DNA of 64,000 nucleotides from an uncultured Gemmatimonadota bacterium (GTDB lineage: Bacteria; Gemmatimonadota; Gemmatimonadetes; Longimicrobiales; Longimicrobiaceae). Both the position numbers and the translations under genes were made by a program. The stretch covers positions 1-64,000 of the forward strand of contig CADCTW010000021.1 of the NCBI GenBank assembly GCA_902805735.1, in the 5' to 3' direction. Below, in pieces: positions 50,173-59,604 of this stretch. Position 1 is the stretch's first letter. Each line of letters opens with the position of its first letter. The notes under the pieces were generated by a model, which worked only from the letters and a program-made list of their open reading frames with translations, was not told the DNA's origin and did no database searches.

Positions 50173-53100
50173 TCACTCCGACTCGTCCAGCAGGTCTCGG
50201 AAGTCGACCCATCCGAGAGCGACCCATCGGTTCACGAGTACGCGCGCCGCGGTGTGCACGGCAGGGTCCCGCGAACGCAAGGCCCGGCGGATGATTTCCT
50301 TCGCGTCCTCGCGCCACAGCTCTGCTTTCCACCGGTCGTCGCCACCCACGATGTCGAGCAAGGCCAGGCAAGCTACTGCGTCACCGGGGCGATCCTCCGA
50401 GATCTCACCCAGGTATTCGACCAACTCCACCTCGTGCTCGATCCGACCCGTCAGCTGGAGGGCCGCACGAAGTTGCGCGAGTGACCAATCGGTGTCGAAC
50501 GCGCCTGACGCGAACCAACTCCCGAACTCGGCTACCTCGCCACGCGCCTCGTTGGCAGCTTCACCTCCGGCGGCACATGCTTCCGAGAGACGCAGCATGC
50601 GCCACTCCCATAACGCACGCAGTAGCTCGATCGGCTCCGTGTCGAACGAGGATCCCGTCCTGCCGAGCCGATCTCCGATGAAGCGCAACGCATGCTTTCG
50701 CGCCCTTGGCACCGCGCGGGTAAAGAACAGATCTACCAAGTTGTTGGCCTTTTCCAACGGAATGGTGCCCCACCAGTAGAGCTGCATCAGGTGCTCGCCC
50801 AGGTTCCGCTCGGGAGCATCCTCGTTCAGCGGCGCTTCTCCATGCACACGAGCGCGCCCGATCGCTTCGCGGTATGCCGGCTCCAGCACATCCAGCACCG
50901 CCGGCCAGAGCATACCCCACTGCACATACGCATCCCATAGTGCATCGCGAAGCGGCGCCGCCTCGGGAGTAGCCGGGAGCAGCAGCCCCATATGACGGGT
51001 GGTCCATCCTGGATCGAAAATCGCCAGGTGGCCCAACAGCTTTCCAATCGCCGCTCGGACGGCGACCGAGGGATCCACATCCGGGTCGAGGTGCCTTTCA
51101 AGGAGTTCGGCGACCTCTGGAACGACATCGAAGCCCAACTGCGGACCGCCTTTCTCCCTGTGCGCCTCGGCTGTCCAGAATGCGTACCGAAGCGCGGCAT
51201 CGATGCCTTCCGCTCGCACCGTGTTGATGGCGAGCGTCGACGCGTCGGTGTTCCTCGAGCGGGCTTCGAATTCGGGGCTCGGGTTCAGATCCTCAGCTAG
51301 AACTGAGATGATTCTCCACACCCGTTCCCGCTCGTTGAGCGAGAGTGCTTCCGTGCCGCCAAGCCCCTGCCCAAGTAGATCCGCCAATCGGAGCCGGGTC
51401 CACAGCAGATCCGAATATCCATCTAGTCCCTCGTCGACATCCGACGGGGGGACCTGCTGCTTAAGGATCCACTCGCCGAGCGCGAGCACGGGTTCCCAGG
51501 GGAAGCTGCGTCCACTGCTTCGCGCAGTCCGAAGCCCCTCGAGTACGGCACCGGTATATACGGCTGCGAGCCCTATGAACCGCCCAGCTTCGGCCGCGAA
51601 GTTCGCCGGCTCCCCTGAGACTATCTTCGTCAGTATCCTTGCAAGTCCGTCGCGCGATGGCGAGCGCCGTTCCGCCTCCGGCTCCCACTCACCCAGGTAT
51701 TCCGCCACCTCGGGAATGGACATCGCCCTGAGCTCGTCTTCGGTTTTCGGACTGGTGGGTCCGGTCCAGACCGAGTATTCAGGATGGAAACGCTCGATCT
51801 GGACGGGCGGCCCGTGCTCAGCGACAAGGGCGTCGAATTGCGCGCGCCAGTCTGCAGGCAGGTGATCAGCAATGATCGCCAGCCAGTCTCGCTGCCAGCG
51901 ACTACCCGCGTCGCCGCGATGTTCCGCACCGATCCAAGTGAAATCCGGTACCGTGGAGATCCGGTCGAGTACCTTGTGGCGGTCGCCCTCGCGCAGCAGA
52001 GGGAACCCCGCCTTCAGCAGGGGCGGCAGCTCGTCTCTGAATTCAGCGCTCTCGTAGTACTCGGGAACCGTCAGTCGCTCGGCGACTAAAGCAGGCGCGG
52101 CGTGGGCGTGGTGAGCCAGGAAGTTGAGTTCCAGTCGCCGGAACACGAGCGGTTCACGCCGCCTGAGCAGCGCGACGAGGGCCTCTACCGCCTGACCATG
52201 TTCAAGCGCGATATCCAGCGCATCGCGCAGAGCCGCCGCGAGCAGCACGCGGAGGTCGCGCTCCCGCGCCTCAGACGTGCCTGCTAGCTGTGGCAGCCAC
52301 GTGGTCGACCAGTCCCGCACCCCCAGAGTGCGCGTGTCGCGGCCCGCTTTGCCGTCCAGCTCGGTCGGACGCCCGACATGGTAATCCAGTGCATCGGCGA
52401 GCAGGGTAACGTATTCGAGCGGAGCCGCTCGGATCAACGGAGCAAGTGTTTGAGGTGCCTCCGTGAGATGCCAATCCAGATCCCGCTGCCGCGTCGTCGC
52501 CGCCTCCTTGGTCGGGAGCACCCCATGCTCATCTCTTTCGGGAAGACCGAGGACGGCGCTCGCGAGCACGAGGGCTTCCGGAGTATACCCGTTGGTTCCC
52601 ATGAACCCCGCGAAGTGGAGAACGAAGTGCCCGTGGTAATAGCGCGACATGCGCGGCTGCCACTGCAAGACCAGCGGCGTGAGGTCGGCCACCTGGGTGG
52701 CCGGGAGGCTCATGAGCACTTCGACGAGCCGCGCCTGCACTCGCACGTTCTCGGTTTCGACCGTCGCCACGATCGCCGCGACTTCTGCGGGACGGATTTT
52801 AGCAATCCGCGCCAGGTACTCCGCCTCTGGCCATCCTGGGAACGAAACCGTGTTGTTCTCTGTGTTCACCGCGGGCGGCGGAGGTGAATCGAAGAACCCT
52901 TCATTCTGGAGGGGCGTGAGCCATTCCGGGCTCTCAAGGTGGTCGAAGAAGTATCGACGCGTAGTGGGCGTGTTCGGCACTACCTGCTTCAGGATCTTCA
53001 GATCCGTTCTTGTCGGGGTCTCGTGTTGCAGCAGCTCGTCCAGCCTCGCGAACACGTCCGTGTACCTCGTTTCAAAGCGATCAAGGACCGCGTCGAGCAG

Positions 53101-53529
53101 CAGCTGCATTTCTTCCCACTGGCTGACGAAGTCCGGGTTGATCTTTCGCGGAGCGTTCAGCGCATCCCGGTGCGCCCGGCGGGCGAGTCCGCCAGGAGCA
53201 TTCTTCCCAGCGATGAATAGCCAGCGATCAAAGACCTCGTCGCCCTCTTCGAACTCAAGTGCGCGCAGGATCGCCCTGACCTCACGCTCATGTCTGTCTT
53301 GAGCGGCTTCGTTGATGTCGGGCTCTACGATGATCTCCAGCACGGTACGTAACCCGCTCTCAATCTCGCGGAGGAGGTGTCCAACCAGATGGGTCGTGGT
53401 CGCTAACTGCTCGGGCGCGGCCATGATCCGGACGGCATCGGCGAAGAAATCGGCGGGCCCCGCACCGATTTGCCCCAGCCTCTGGTGCACACGCTGCTGC
53501 AGCGCATCAAATCGAACGGGTTCCGCCAT
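50173..53529 (-). CDS. Large helical-repeat protein, possible defence component
   Basis: A 1118-residue protein almost entirely of alpha-helical repeats (HEAT/ARM-like). The segment around 190-260 (YFFDHLESPEWLTPLQNEGF, then FPGWPEAEYLARIAKIRP) is a pattern I recall from large proteins of bacterial conflict systems, where it joins NTPase modules. No Walker A, nuclease or protease motif is present here. ATG 53529 (MAEPVRFDALQQ) is chosen; the upstream extension is Arg/Pro-rich spacer. Function unknown; a scaffold or sensor role is inference from context. Confidence 0.7.
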   Translation of the reverse strand: MAEPVRFDALQQRVHQRLGQIGAGPADFFADAVRIMAAPEQLATTTHLVGHLLREIESGLRTVLEIIVEPDINEAAQDRHEREVRAILRALEFEEGDEVFDRWLFIAGKNAPGGLARRAHRDALNAPRKINPDFVSQWEEMQLLLDAVLDRFETRYTDVFARLDELLQHETPTRTDLKILKQVVPNTPTTRRYFFDHLESPEWLTPLQNEGFFDSPPPPAVNTENNTVSFPGWPEAEYLARIAKIRPAEVAAIVATVETENVRVQARLVEVLMSLPATQVADLTPLVLQWQPRMSRYYHGHFVLHFAGFMGTNGYTPEALVLASAVLGLPERDEHGVLPTKEAATTRQRDLDWHLTEAPQTLAPLIRAAPLEYVTLLADALDYHVGRPTELDGKAGRDTRTLGVRDWSTTWLPQLAGTSEARERDLRVLLAAALRDALDIALEHGQAVEALVALLRRREPLVFRRLELNFLAHHAHAAPALVAERLTVPEYYESAEFRDELPPLLKAGFPLLREGDRHKVLDRISTVPDFTWIGAEHRGDAGSRWQRDWLAIIADHLPADWRAQFDALVAEHGPPVQIERFHPEYSVWTGPTSPKTEDELRAMSIPEVAEYLGEWEPEAERRSPSRDGLARILTKIVSGEPANFAAEAGRFIGLAAVYTGAVLEGLRTARSSGRSFPWEPVLALGEWILKQQVPPSDVDEGLDGYSDLLWTRLRLADLLGQGLGGTEALSLNERERVWRIISVLAEDLNPSPEFEARSRNTDASTLAINTVRAEGIDAALRYAFWTAEAHREKGGPQLGFDVVPEVAELLERHLDPDVDPSVAVRAAIGKLLGHLAIFDPGWTTRHMGLLLPATPEAAPLRDALWDAYVQWGMLWPAVLDVLEPAYREAIGRARVHGEAPLNEDAPERNLGEHLMQLYWWGTIPLEKANNLVDLFFTRAVPRARKHALRFIGDRLGRTGSSFDTEPIELLRALWEWRMLRLSEACAAGGEAANEARGEVAEFGSWFASGAFDTDWSLAQLRAALQLTGRIEHEVELVEYLGEISEDRPGDAVACLALLDIVGGDDRWKAELWREDAKEIIRRALRSRDPAVHTAARVLVNRWVALGWVDFRDLLDESE

Positions 53530-53903
53530 CCGGATTCCTGAAGTGTAAGCGCGGCTGTGATCAGGCCAGCCGGGAGTTCGCCGCGCGGTTTTAGGGCACC
53601 CGCGGCTTGCCACCCGACTCAGGTGCGGAGCGGGGCAATGCACAGGCCAGCGTTCACGTGCAGAAAGAAGCCCCGGGTACGGCGAATAGCCTCTACGGTC
53701 CACCGTCGCCGCTGACGGAGATGGACGGCCCAAGAACCCTCACCCACTCCTCCTCTCCTCCTGCAATGTTCGTATGCGGGGAGACCGGCTGGTCGAACGA
53801 GTGCTTTCGCCCGAGCACGCCCGTGGGATCAGCCCGTAAAAATCCCGAGGCGGCCACGAGGCGGCCAATCGGGGGGTTCGGTGGACGTGCTAGTGGCTGC
53901 CGG
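53530..53903. other. Spacer without a recognisable gene
   Basis: About 375 bp between two minus-strand genes. A short direct repeat (gaggcggcca) occurs twice near 53850. Nothing else was seen. Confidence 0.4.
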
Positions 53904-54896
53904 TCACGGGAGGGCGCGGGAGCTCTTGATCAGATCGAGGTTAGCCATGCAGCGGCGGAGCAGCTCTTCCGCAGTCTCCGCAGGCTCTTGAGTGATCCTG
54001 AGGCCGTGCGCCCTCAGGAACAGGCTGCACGCGAGGGATGCGACTGTCCACAGCATGTCGCGCGGCCCTACAACGTCCGGGGTAAGAGAGTAGATCGCGT
54101 TGACGAGCCTGGAGTCTACGTCAGGATGCTGGATCTGCCGGAGCTTCGACGGGCTCGGCACGAGCAGCAGCGACGCGGAGTGGGCGATCACGATCCCGCA
54201 GCCGCGGCTCAGTTGGAGACGGGCGGGATCGTCGCTCGCCAGTAAGGCCTCACGAGCATCCACGTCTGCCTCGTTCTCGATCTGCTTCAGGATCTCACAA
54301 TCCGCCTCCGTGATCTCGTCTTCCGGCCTCGCGCGGATCGGTCCGATGACACTCCAATGGTCGTTGACCAGGTGGGCGTACTCGTGGAAGAGTAGATACG
54401 CGGCAGCATCCATGAAGATGCCGTTCGCTAGTCCCGTGTAGTCGATCCCCGCGATCTGGCGGCGCCGGTCGGGAGCGGGCAGGTACGCGGGCCATTCCGA
54501 GAAATCCCGCTTAAGGCTCATTGCCCAGAGGAACAGCTCCCACGCTTCCGCGAGCACGGGCTCCGTGAAGTCGAGTTCTCCCTCGAATCGTCCCTCGATG
54601 ATCGGTTTACGGTACGCTTCTTGGTCGATGACCAGAAGGGCGTACGTGACCGCCCAAAGGTAGGCAAGGAAAACCTCCTGCACGACGATCTGCCGGGTTT
54701 CGGGGTCGGCGTGCGGCCCCTTCAGCAGCATCCGCCGGTCGTCCCACCCGATGGCGGGGATAAGCTTGCCGGCGGTGAGGTTCCGAAGGTGACGGGCGAG
54801 CGTGTGCGCCCGAGCGTTCTGGAATCGTTCCAGCACGTTGTCGGAGAGAAGCCGCACCGGCGTTTTCACATGCTCACCTGCTTCGCGATCTTCCAT
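53904..54896 (-). CDS. Lit-like HExxH peptidase (U49 type)
   Basis: A 330-residue soluble protein with a zinc-protease motif LLFHEYAHLVNDHW (H171-E172-x-x-H175) and a downstream acidic helix NEADVDAREALL (about 208-218) that can give the third ligand. This spacing fits the peptidase U49 family of the E. coli phage-exclusion protein Lit, which cleaves EF-Tu when triggered by a T4 peptide. The assignment rests on motif and size. If correct, it is an abortive-infection toxin. ATG 54896 is used. It stands between large putative defence genes. Confidence 0.7.
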   Translation of the reverse strand: MEDREAGEHVKTPVRLLSDNVLERFQNARAHTLARHLRNLTAGKLIPAIGWDDRRMLLKGPHADPETRQIVVQEVFLAYLWAVTYALLVIDQEAYRKPIIEGRFEGELDFTEPVLAEAWELFLWAMSLKRDFSEWPAYLPAPDRRRQIAGIDYTGLANGIFMDAAAYLLFHEYAHLVNDHWSVIGPIRARPEDEITEADCEILKQIENEADVDAREALLASDDPARLQLSRGCGIVIAHSASLLLVPSPSKLRQIQHPDVDSRLVNAIYSLTPDVVGPRDMLWTVASLACSLFLRAHGLRITQEPAETAEELLRRCMANLDLIKSSRALP

Positions 54897-55339
54897 TGGC
54901 TATCGGTGGTTTCGTAACGACCAGTGGTTCAAGGCGATCCGCCACCCCTACGCTGAGCCCTATCTTGTTCATACCGGTTCCTCCGGCCGCGACACCCGCA
55001 CCACGTGAGTTCGCGCACGTACATGAACAGCCCGCGGTGGTTCACCTCCCCGATCACAGGTGGCGGCGCCGGCTGGTGTCGAGCTCGACGGACAGCCGCC
55101 GCGGTTTGCCGTCCTCCGGCGTACTAAGTATCGATGCCGGCGGTCGGACAATACGGTGCCGAACGCGGTGATCTCCCAGAAGCCCTCACCGAAGCTGAGG
55201 TGGGCACGGACTTCAGCAATCGTATCGCGAACGCGTCGACATGGGCGCGGCGGACTCCCTCTGCAGATGCTCGTTCTAGTCGCCGCTGGCGCTTGGGAAG
55301 TAAGCGGTCACAGGCCACGGCCCATGTCGCGCTCTGCTT
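54897..55339. other. Spacer without a recognisable gene
   Basis: About 440 bp between the Lit-like gene and the end of the next minus-strand gene. Open frames here are short and overlap in all directions; none has a motif or ribosome site. Confidence 0.4.
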
Positions 55340-58300
55340 TCAGAGGTCTTCGGCATGTCTGGCGCGCAAGAACGCGTCCATCCGATCCTCCACCGCCGCA
55401 CGTTGGATCGGTAGGTATGCGAGCGCGCTCCCGACGAGTTCATGTAGCCGCGTGGCCACCGGCCGTGCCTCGCGGCCCCCGGTGAGCGCGTCCAGCGCCA
55501 CCATGGTGACCGCCCCAAGTGCGCCCTGCCCGACCGGGTTGAGCGCGAGCAACCGGAGCACGGCGGCGACCACGCGGAGCGCGCTCTCCTGGGTCACAAT
55601 CGGATCGGAGAGGCCCTTAAATATCCTGAGCACCGTGGCGTCGACCTGGTAACCGGCCCGCGCGATCGCGTCGAGAACCAAGCCCGTGCTGATCGGCACA
55701 ACCGTGTGCCCGAAGACGAGAAGCCGTGCGCCGGCATGGTACAGCTCCCCCTTGGTGAGCAGGCCGCGCTCGTGCGCCGCCTCCAAGAGTGCAAGGGTGG
55801 GGAAACTGGGAGCCTCACGGGAGTAGCGGGCGAGGCGACGAAGACCAAGATCGTCCGCGTACAACGGAATGCTCTCCTCAGCGAGTGCCTGCGCGTCATA
55901 CGAACTTGGGCCGATCAGGCGCCTATGTTCTTCCTCCCTCGCATCCCAGGGTGCCAGGGGACGCGGTTTGATCGACGCGTTTGCGCGGACAAAGTCGCGC
56001 ACCTCCGTAACTCGCCGGATCTGCTCATCGATCACGTCCACGCCTACCGGTGTCGTGTCGAGCGCGCCGTCGTGGATGCGCGCCGCCACGTATCCGCCGT
56101 GCTCACGAGCCTCCTGCCACGCCTCGATCTCGTCAGTCAATTCGTCGACCAGCGATTGCGGAGCATGGATTTCGTTGAAGAGTTGGGCGACGAGGTGCAG
56201 CAGCCCTAGCTCCCGCAGGGTCGCAAGAGCGGTAGCCGTGAGCACCACCCCAGCACTCCGTGCGGCAGCACTGGACAACGAGATCGCGGCGCGGTCCGGC
56301 TCTTCGACAGATACCGGGATATGGGGGTCGTAGAGGAGCTGGAGGTAGGTACGTCGCAGCGAATTCGTCCCGTCAGTCGCCAGCACGCCGATCGGGAGCT
56401 GTTTCTCCACGTAATCCCGGAGCGCCTCGTCCCCTGCCTCCGTGCTCCGCGCCACGGCCGCAACCAGGGCGGTCGGGTCGAACGCGTCGCCCTCGCCGAC
56501 ATGCGCCATCTGGAGGTCCTTCCGCCCTGGGAAGCGATCCTCAAAGTTCAACATTGCATCGTGGGAAACGTGGAGCAGCGCGCTCTTGAGTTCCAGTACT
56601 CGGTAGGTACGCGCACCCACGGCGCCTTCGCGCAGCGTAACGGTATCACCGACCCGCAACCCGAGGAGGTTCGCCACGCGGGGATCGTTCGCGACAAACT
56701 CTTTCTGTTGGACTGAGACGGGTCCACGGGCGAGGATGAGGAACTCCACCGTGTCGCGGGGCGGCAGAATCCCTTGAAGCTTCACCCACGTGTCGGGCAC
56801 GACGACGTCCCGGAAGAAGTCACCCCGATCCGAGCGCATCAACACGCCCACGCACGCCGCCTGCTGGGCCGGGTCGTCGGGGGCGGTGCGCAGCACCCCG
56901 TAGGCGCGCTGTAGCGCTCGGGCGGACTGGCCAGCATCGACTAGCAAGCCGGCGAGTCGCACCGAATCCTCATCGTCCAGATCTCCGCGCTCATCGAGAG
57001 GGCCGAGCACAGCCGCGGCCTCATCCCGCGCACCTACGCGGATCAACACGTGTGCGAGGTGCAGTCGGGCGTCGATGTCTTCTGGTTGCAGGGCGACGAG
57101 GCGACGGAGGACACGGGTCGCACCCGGGATGTCCTCCCGGTGAAGTGCGATCCTGGACTCCAGATCCAGGGCCCACGCCGGGAGCTCGCCGTCCTCGGCC
57201 GAGCGAGCGAGTATGGCTGCGACTTTGTCGAGCCGGCCGATCGCGAAGAGGGCGCGTGCGTAGAGCCGTATGGCTCCCCCGCACAGGACTGCCTCGCCAG
57301 CGGCTTCAAAGAGGTCAGCGACGGCGCCCGGATCGTCCTCCGCTAGCAGGTACGACGCAAACTCGAGCCGCACGTCCGCGGCAACGTCGGTGTTCGAGGA
57401 GTCGAGTGCACACCGATACTCGCGCGCTGCGGCTCCGCGGTCGCCCTGTCTGCCGGCAAACCTAGCCCGGAACAGGTGCGCCCACCCGCGCTGCCCGCTG
57501 TCTTCCAAGGCAAGAAAGACTCGCCCCGCGAGCTCAGCCCGGTCGGCCTCCGTGATGAGGCCCCCGAGGTAATTAGCGATCATGCCAGGGTCCGCCTCGC
57601 TTGGCGCGAGGGCTGCCTGGACGTCTCGGTCGATCTCTTCCGCTCGACCGAGGCGGACAAGCGCGGCGGCGCGCAATGCGGACGGCCAGCCGGGACGGAC
57701 CTCGACCGGCAGGGTGTCGATGTGGTACATGGCAGCCTCGGGCTTGCCCCGCTCGAGCAGCGCCTTTGCCGTGGCGAAGCGAGCACGGTAATAGCTCGGC
57801 GCGATCTGCAAAGCTTCCTCGTAGAACGGGAGTCCGTCACCCTCACTTCCTGCTAAGTCCGCGGCTGCGCCCTGCATGACCAGAGCCCTGGCGCGGAACG
57901 TATCATTCTCAGAGTTCACCAGAAGGGACGCCGCTTCGCGGCCCAGCCGGCGGAGGTCAGCGAGCACTTCCTGAGGCACTGGGTCGGCTGTGCGACGCGG
58001 CTGCAAGCCCATGTACAGCGACTCGGCCAGGAGCACCATGATCTGAGCTTCCCGTGGACCGCGGCGCAGCGCCTCACGCAGCAGCGTTTGTCGTTCGTGC
58101 TCTGCCCCATCCGGGATTACCATCGCACGCGCGGTCAGAACATGCGGGTGTTCGCGCACTTCGAGCGGGATCTGCGCCTCCTCCAGGGGTGGCTCCGAGG
58201 CCTGGATCCGCACCGACCAGGCGAGCGCGGACCCCGGTTCCGCGGCGATGGACTCTAGGGCGTGGCGGAGCGCATCGCCGCGACGGCCCGCCACGAGTTC

Positions 58301-59353
58301 CGCCTGCGCCAGGTTCGCGACGATCACCGCCGCGCCGGGTTTGTAGTCCAAAGCCCTCCTGAACGAGTCTATCGCGTCCCTGGCGCGGCCCAGCGCCAAC
58401 TGGGCGGCTCCGACGATGTTGTGCAGGCGCCCGCGAAGGGCAGGACTAGCAGAGGCATTTTCCATCTCTACGAGCACCCGCTCCGCAACCCGGATCGAAC
58501 TCGCCGAGGCGCCTTGGAGTTGGAGCGCCATAGCCTCTTCGGCCCTCGGCAGCCACAGCGCATCGCCAGCGGGTGCCGCCTCCGGTGTGGCGGTCAACTC
58601 AGCAGGAGGCGCAACCGGGGCGCGAGCTTCGGTGAATCCCAGGGCGGCGGAGACTGAACCCGCCGGGCCGTCGGTCCGAACGCCGATGCCCTTGCTGCCG
58701 AGCAGCCTCACCCACCGGTCCCGGTCTCGTCGGCCGCGCGTTTCGATCATCCTCAGGCTCTCGTGAGCAACAACGCTCCAGGCCGAGGCTGCGTCGCCCT
58801 TATCTTCGAGCACTCCCGCGAGCAGCTGGGTGGCCTGCTTCTGGTGCATGGAGCCTTGCCCGCGTCGGTCCACCTCCGTGACGGACAGCCGGCGAAGCTC
58901 GGCGCGAGATACACCGATTTGGTCTACGCGGGCCAGCACCCGCCTCGTGACCGGGTACAGGTTGTCTTCGCGGCCGCCCGCGATTCGCTCGAGGTCGACG
59001 TGGAGTTCGACACGTACGGAGTGGGAGGAGCGTTCGTCGACGACGAGGATGGCGTGCAACACTGGATCTGCCGCCAACCCCCTCGCGAGCGCCTCGACCG
59101 CCGCGAGGAGGCGTTCGCCTCCGCGGAGCCCACCCTTGACTTGGACCTCCGCGACGGTCCCGTCTTGGAACGTGATCCGGTAATCGTCGCCCGGACCTCC
59201 GGTCTCCGCTGAGAGCGACACCGGGGTGTCGGGCGCTCGGAGTTCAAGCCACCCGAGGGGTTGCCGGGCGAGGATGTGGGCGGCCACGTAAGCGCCGACG
59301 ATCGCTTGGAGGTTGAATCCCCCACCGGCCGCGCTCCCGGCAGAGGCGCCCAT
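55340..59353 (-). CDS. Nuclease-TPR-Gre-like-PIN-like fusion protein
   Basis: A 1337-residue multidomain protein. Residues 1-150 form a restriction-nuclease-like domain: GGGFNLQAIVGAYVAAHILA, then DDYRITFQD and VAEVQVKGG, a PD-(D/E)xK arrangement. TPR helices span about 270-870. Near 920-990 stands VANLLGLRVGDTVTLREG, then TYRVLELKS, resembling the C-terminal domain of GreA/GreB. The last 350 residues include GVVLTATALATLRELGLLHL and later DDLGLRRLARYS and GARLLVFGHTVV, a pattern like a PIN nuclease. ATG 59353 (MGASAGSAAGGGF) is used. A defence or RNA-polymerase-linked role is inference. Confidence 0.7.
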   Translation of the reverse strand: MGASAGSAAGGGFNLQAIVGAYVAAHILARQPLGWLELRAPDTPVSLSAETGGPGDDYRITFQDGTVAEVQVKGGLRGGERLLAAVEALARGLAADPVLHAILVVDERSSHSVRVELHVDLERIAGGREDNLYPVTRRVLARVDQIGVSRAELRRLSVTEVDRRGQGSMHQKQATQLLAGVLEDKGDAASAWSVVAHESLRMIETRGRRDRDRWVRLLGSKGIGVRTDGPAGSVSAALGFTEARAPVAPPAELTATPEAAPAGDALWLPRAEEAMALQLQGASASSIRVAERVLVEMENASASPALRGRLHNIVGAAQLALGRARDAIDSFRRALDYKPGAAVIVANLAQAELVAGRRGDALRHALESIAAEPGSALAWSVRIQASEPPLEEAQIPLEVREHPHVLTARAMVIPDGAEHERQTLLREALRRGPREAQIMVLLAESLYMGLQPRRTADPVPQEVLADLRRLGREAASLLVNSENDTFRARALVMQGAAADLAGSEGDGLPFYEEALQIAPSYYRARFATAKALLERGKPEAAMYHIDTLPVEVRPGWPSALRAAALVRLGRAEEIDRDVQAALAPSEADPGMIANYLGGLITEADRAELAGRVFLALEDSGQRGWAHLFRARFAGRQGDRGAAAREYRCALDSSNTDVAADVRLEFASYLLAEDDPGAVADLFEAAGEAVLCGGAIRLYARALFAIGRLDKVAAILARSAEDGELPAWALDLESRIALHREDIPGATRVLRRLVALQPEDIDARLHLAHVLIRVGARDEAAAVLGPLDERGDLDDEDSVRLAGLLVDAGQSARALQRAYGVLRTAPDDPAQQAACVGVLMRSDRGDFFRDVVVPDTWVKLQGILPPRDTVEFLILARGPVSVQQKEFVANDPRVANLLGLRVGDTVTLREGAVGARTYRVLELKSALLHVSHDAMLNFEDRFPGRKDLQMAHVGEGDAFDPTALVAAVARSTEAGDEALRDYVEKQLPIGVLATDGTNSLRRTYLQLLYDPHIPVSVEEPDRAAISLSSAAARSAGVVLTATALATLRELGLLHLVAQLFNEIHAPQSLVDELTDEIEAWQEAREHGGYVAARIHDGALDTTPVGVDVIDEQIRRVTEVRDFVRANASIKPRPLAPWDAREEEHRRLIGPSSYDAQALAEESIPLYADDLGLRRLARYSREAPSFPTLALLEAAHERGLLTKGELYHAGARLLVFGHTVVPISTGLVLDAIARAGYQVDATVLRIFKGLSDPIVTQESALRVVAAVLRLLALNPVGQGALGAVTMVALDALTGGREARPVATRLHELVGSALAYLPIQRAAVEDRMDAFLRARHAEDL

Positions 59354-59604
59354 ACGATCTGCACTTCGCGCCGGACCCGGCTTGGATCGCTGCTTCGATG
59401 ACAAAGGAGAGTACCGTCCTGAGCCGTAGGTCTGGCGGGAACAGCGTGCCGCACAGAGGCGTGACAGCCGCAAGGAGATTGGTGGGCGAATCAAGGGCCA
59501 GCTCGCCGGCGTCACCGTGCTGGGCGTCCACGGATGCCAGAACCAGCGGGAGACGTTCGCAGCGTGACCCCCCTGGCAAGGTCGCAAATCCAGGGACGGC
59601 AAAG

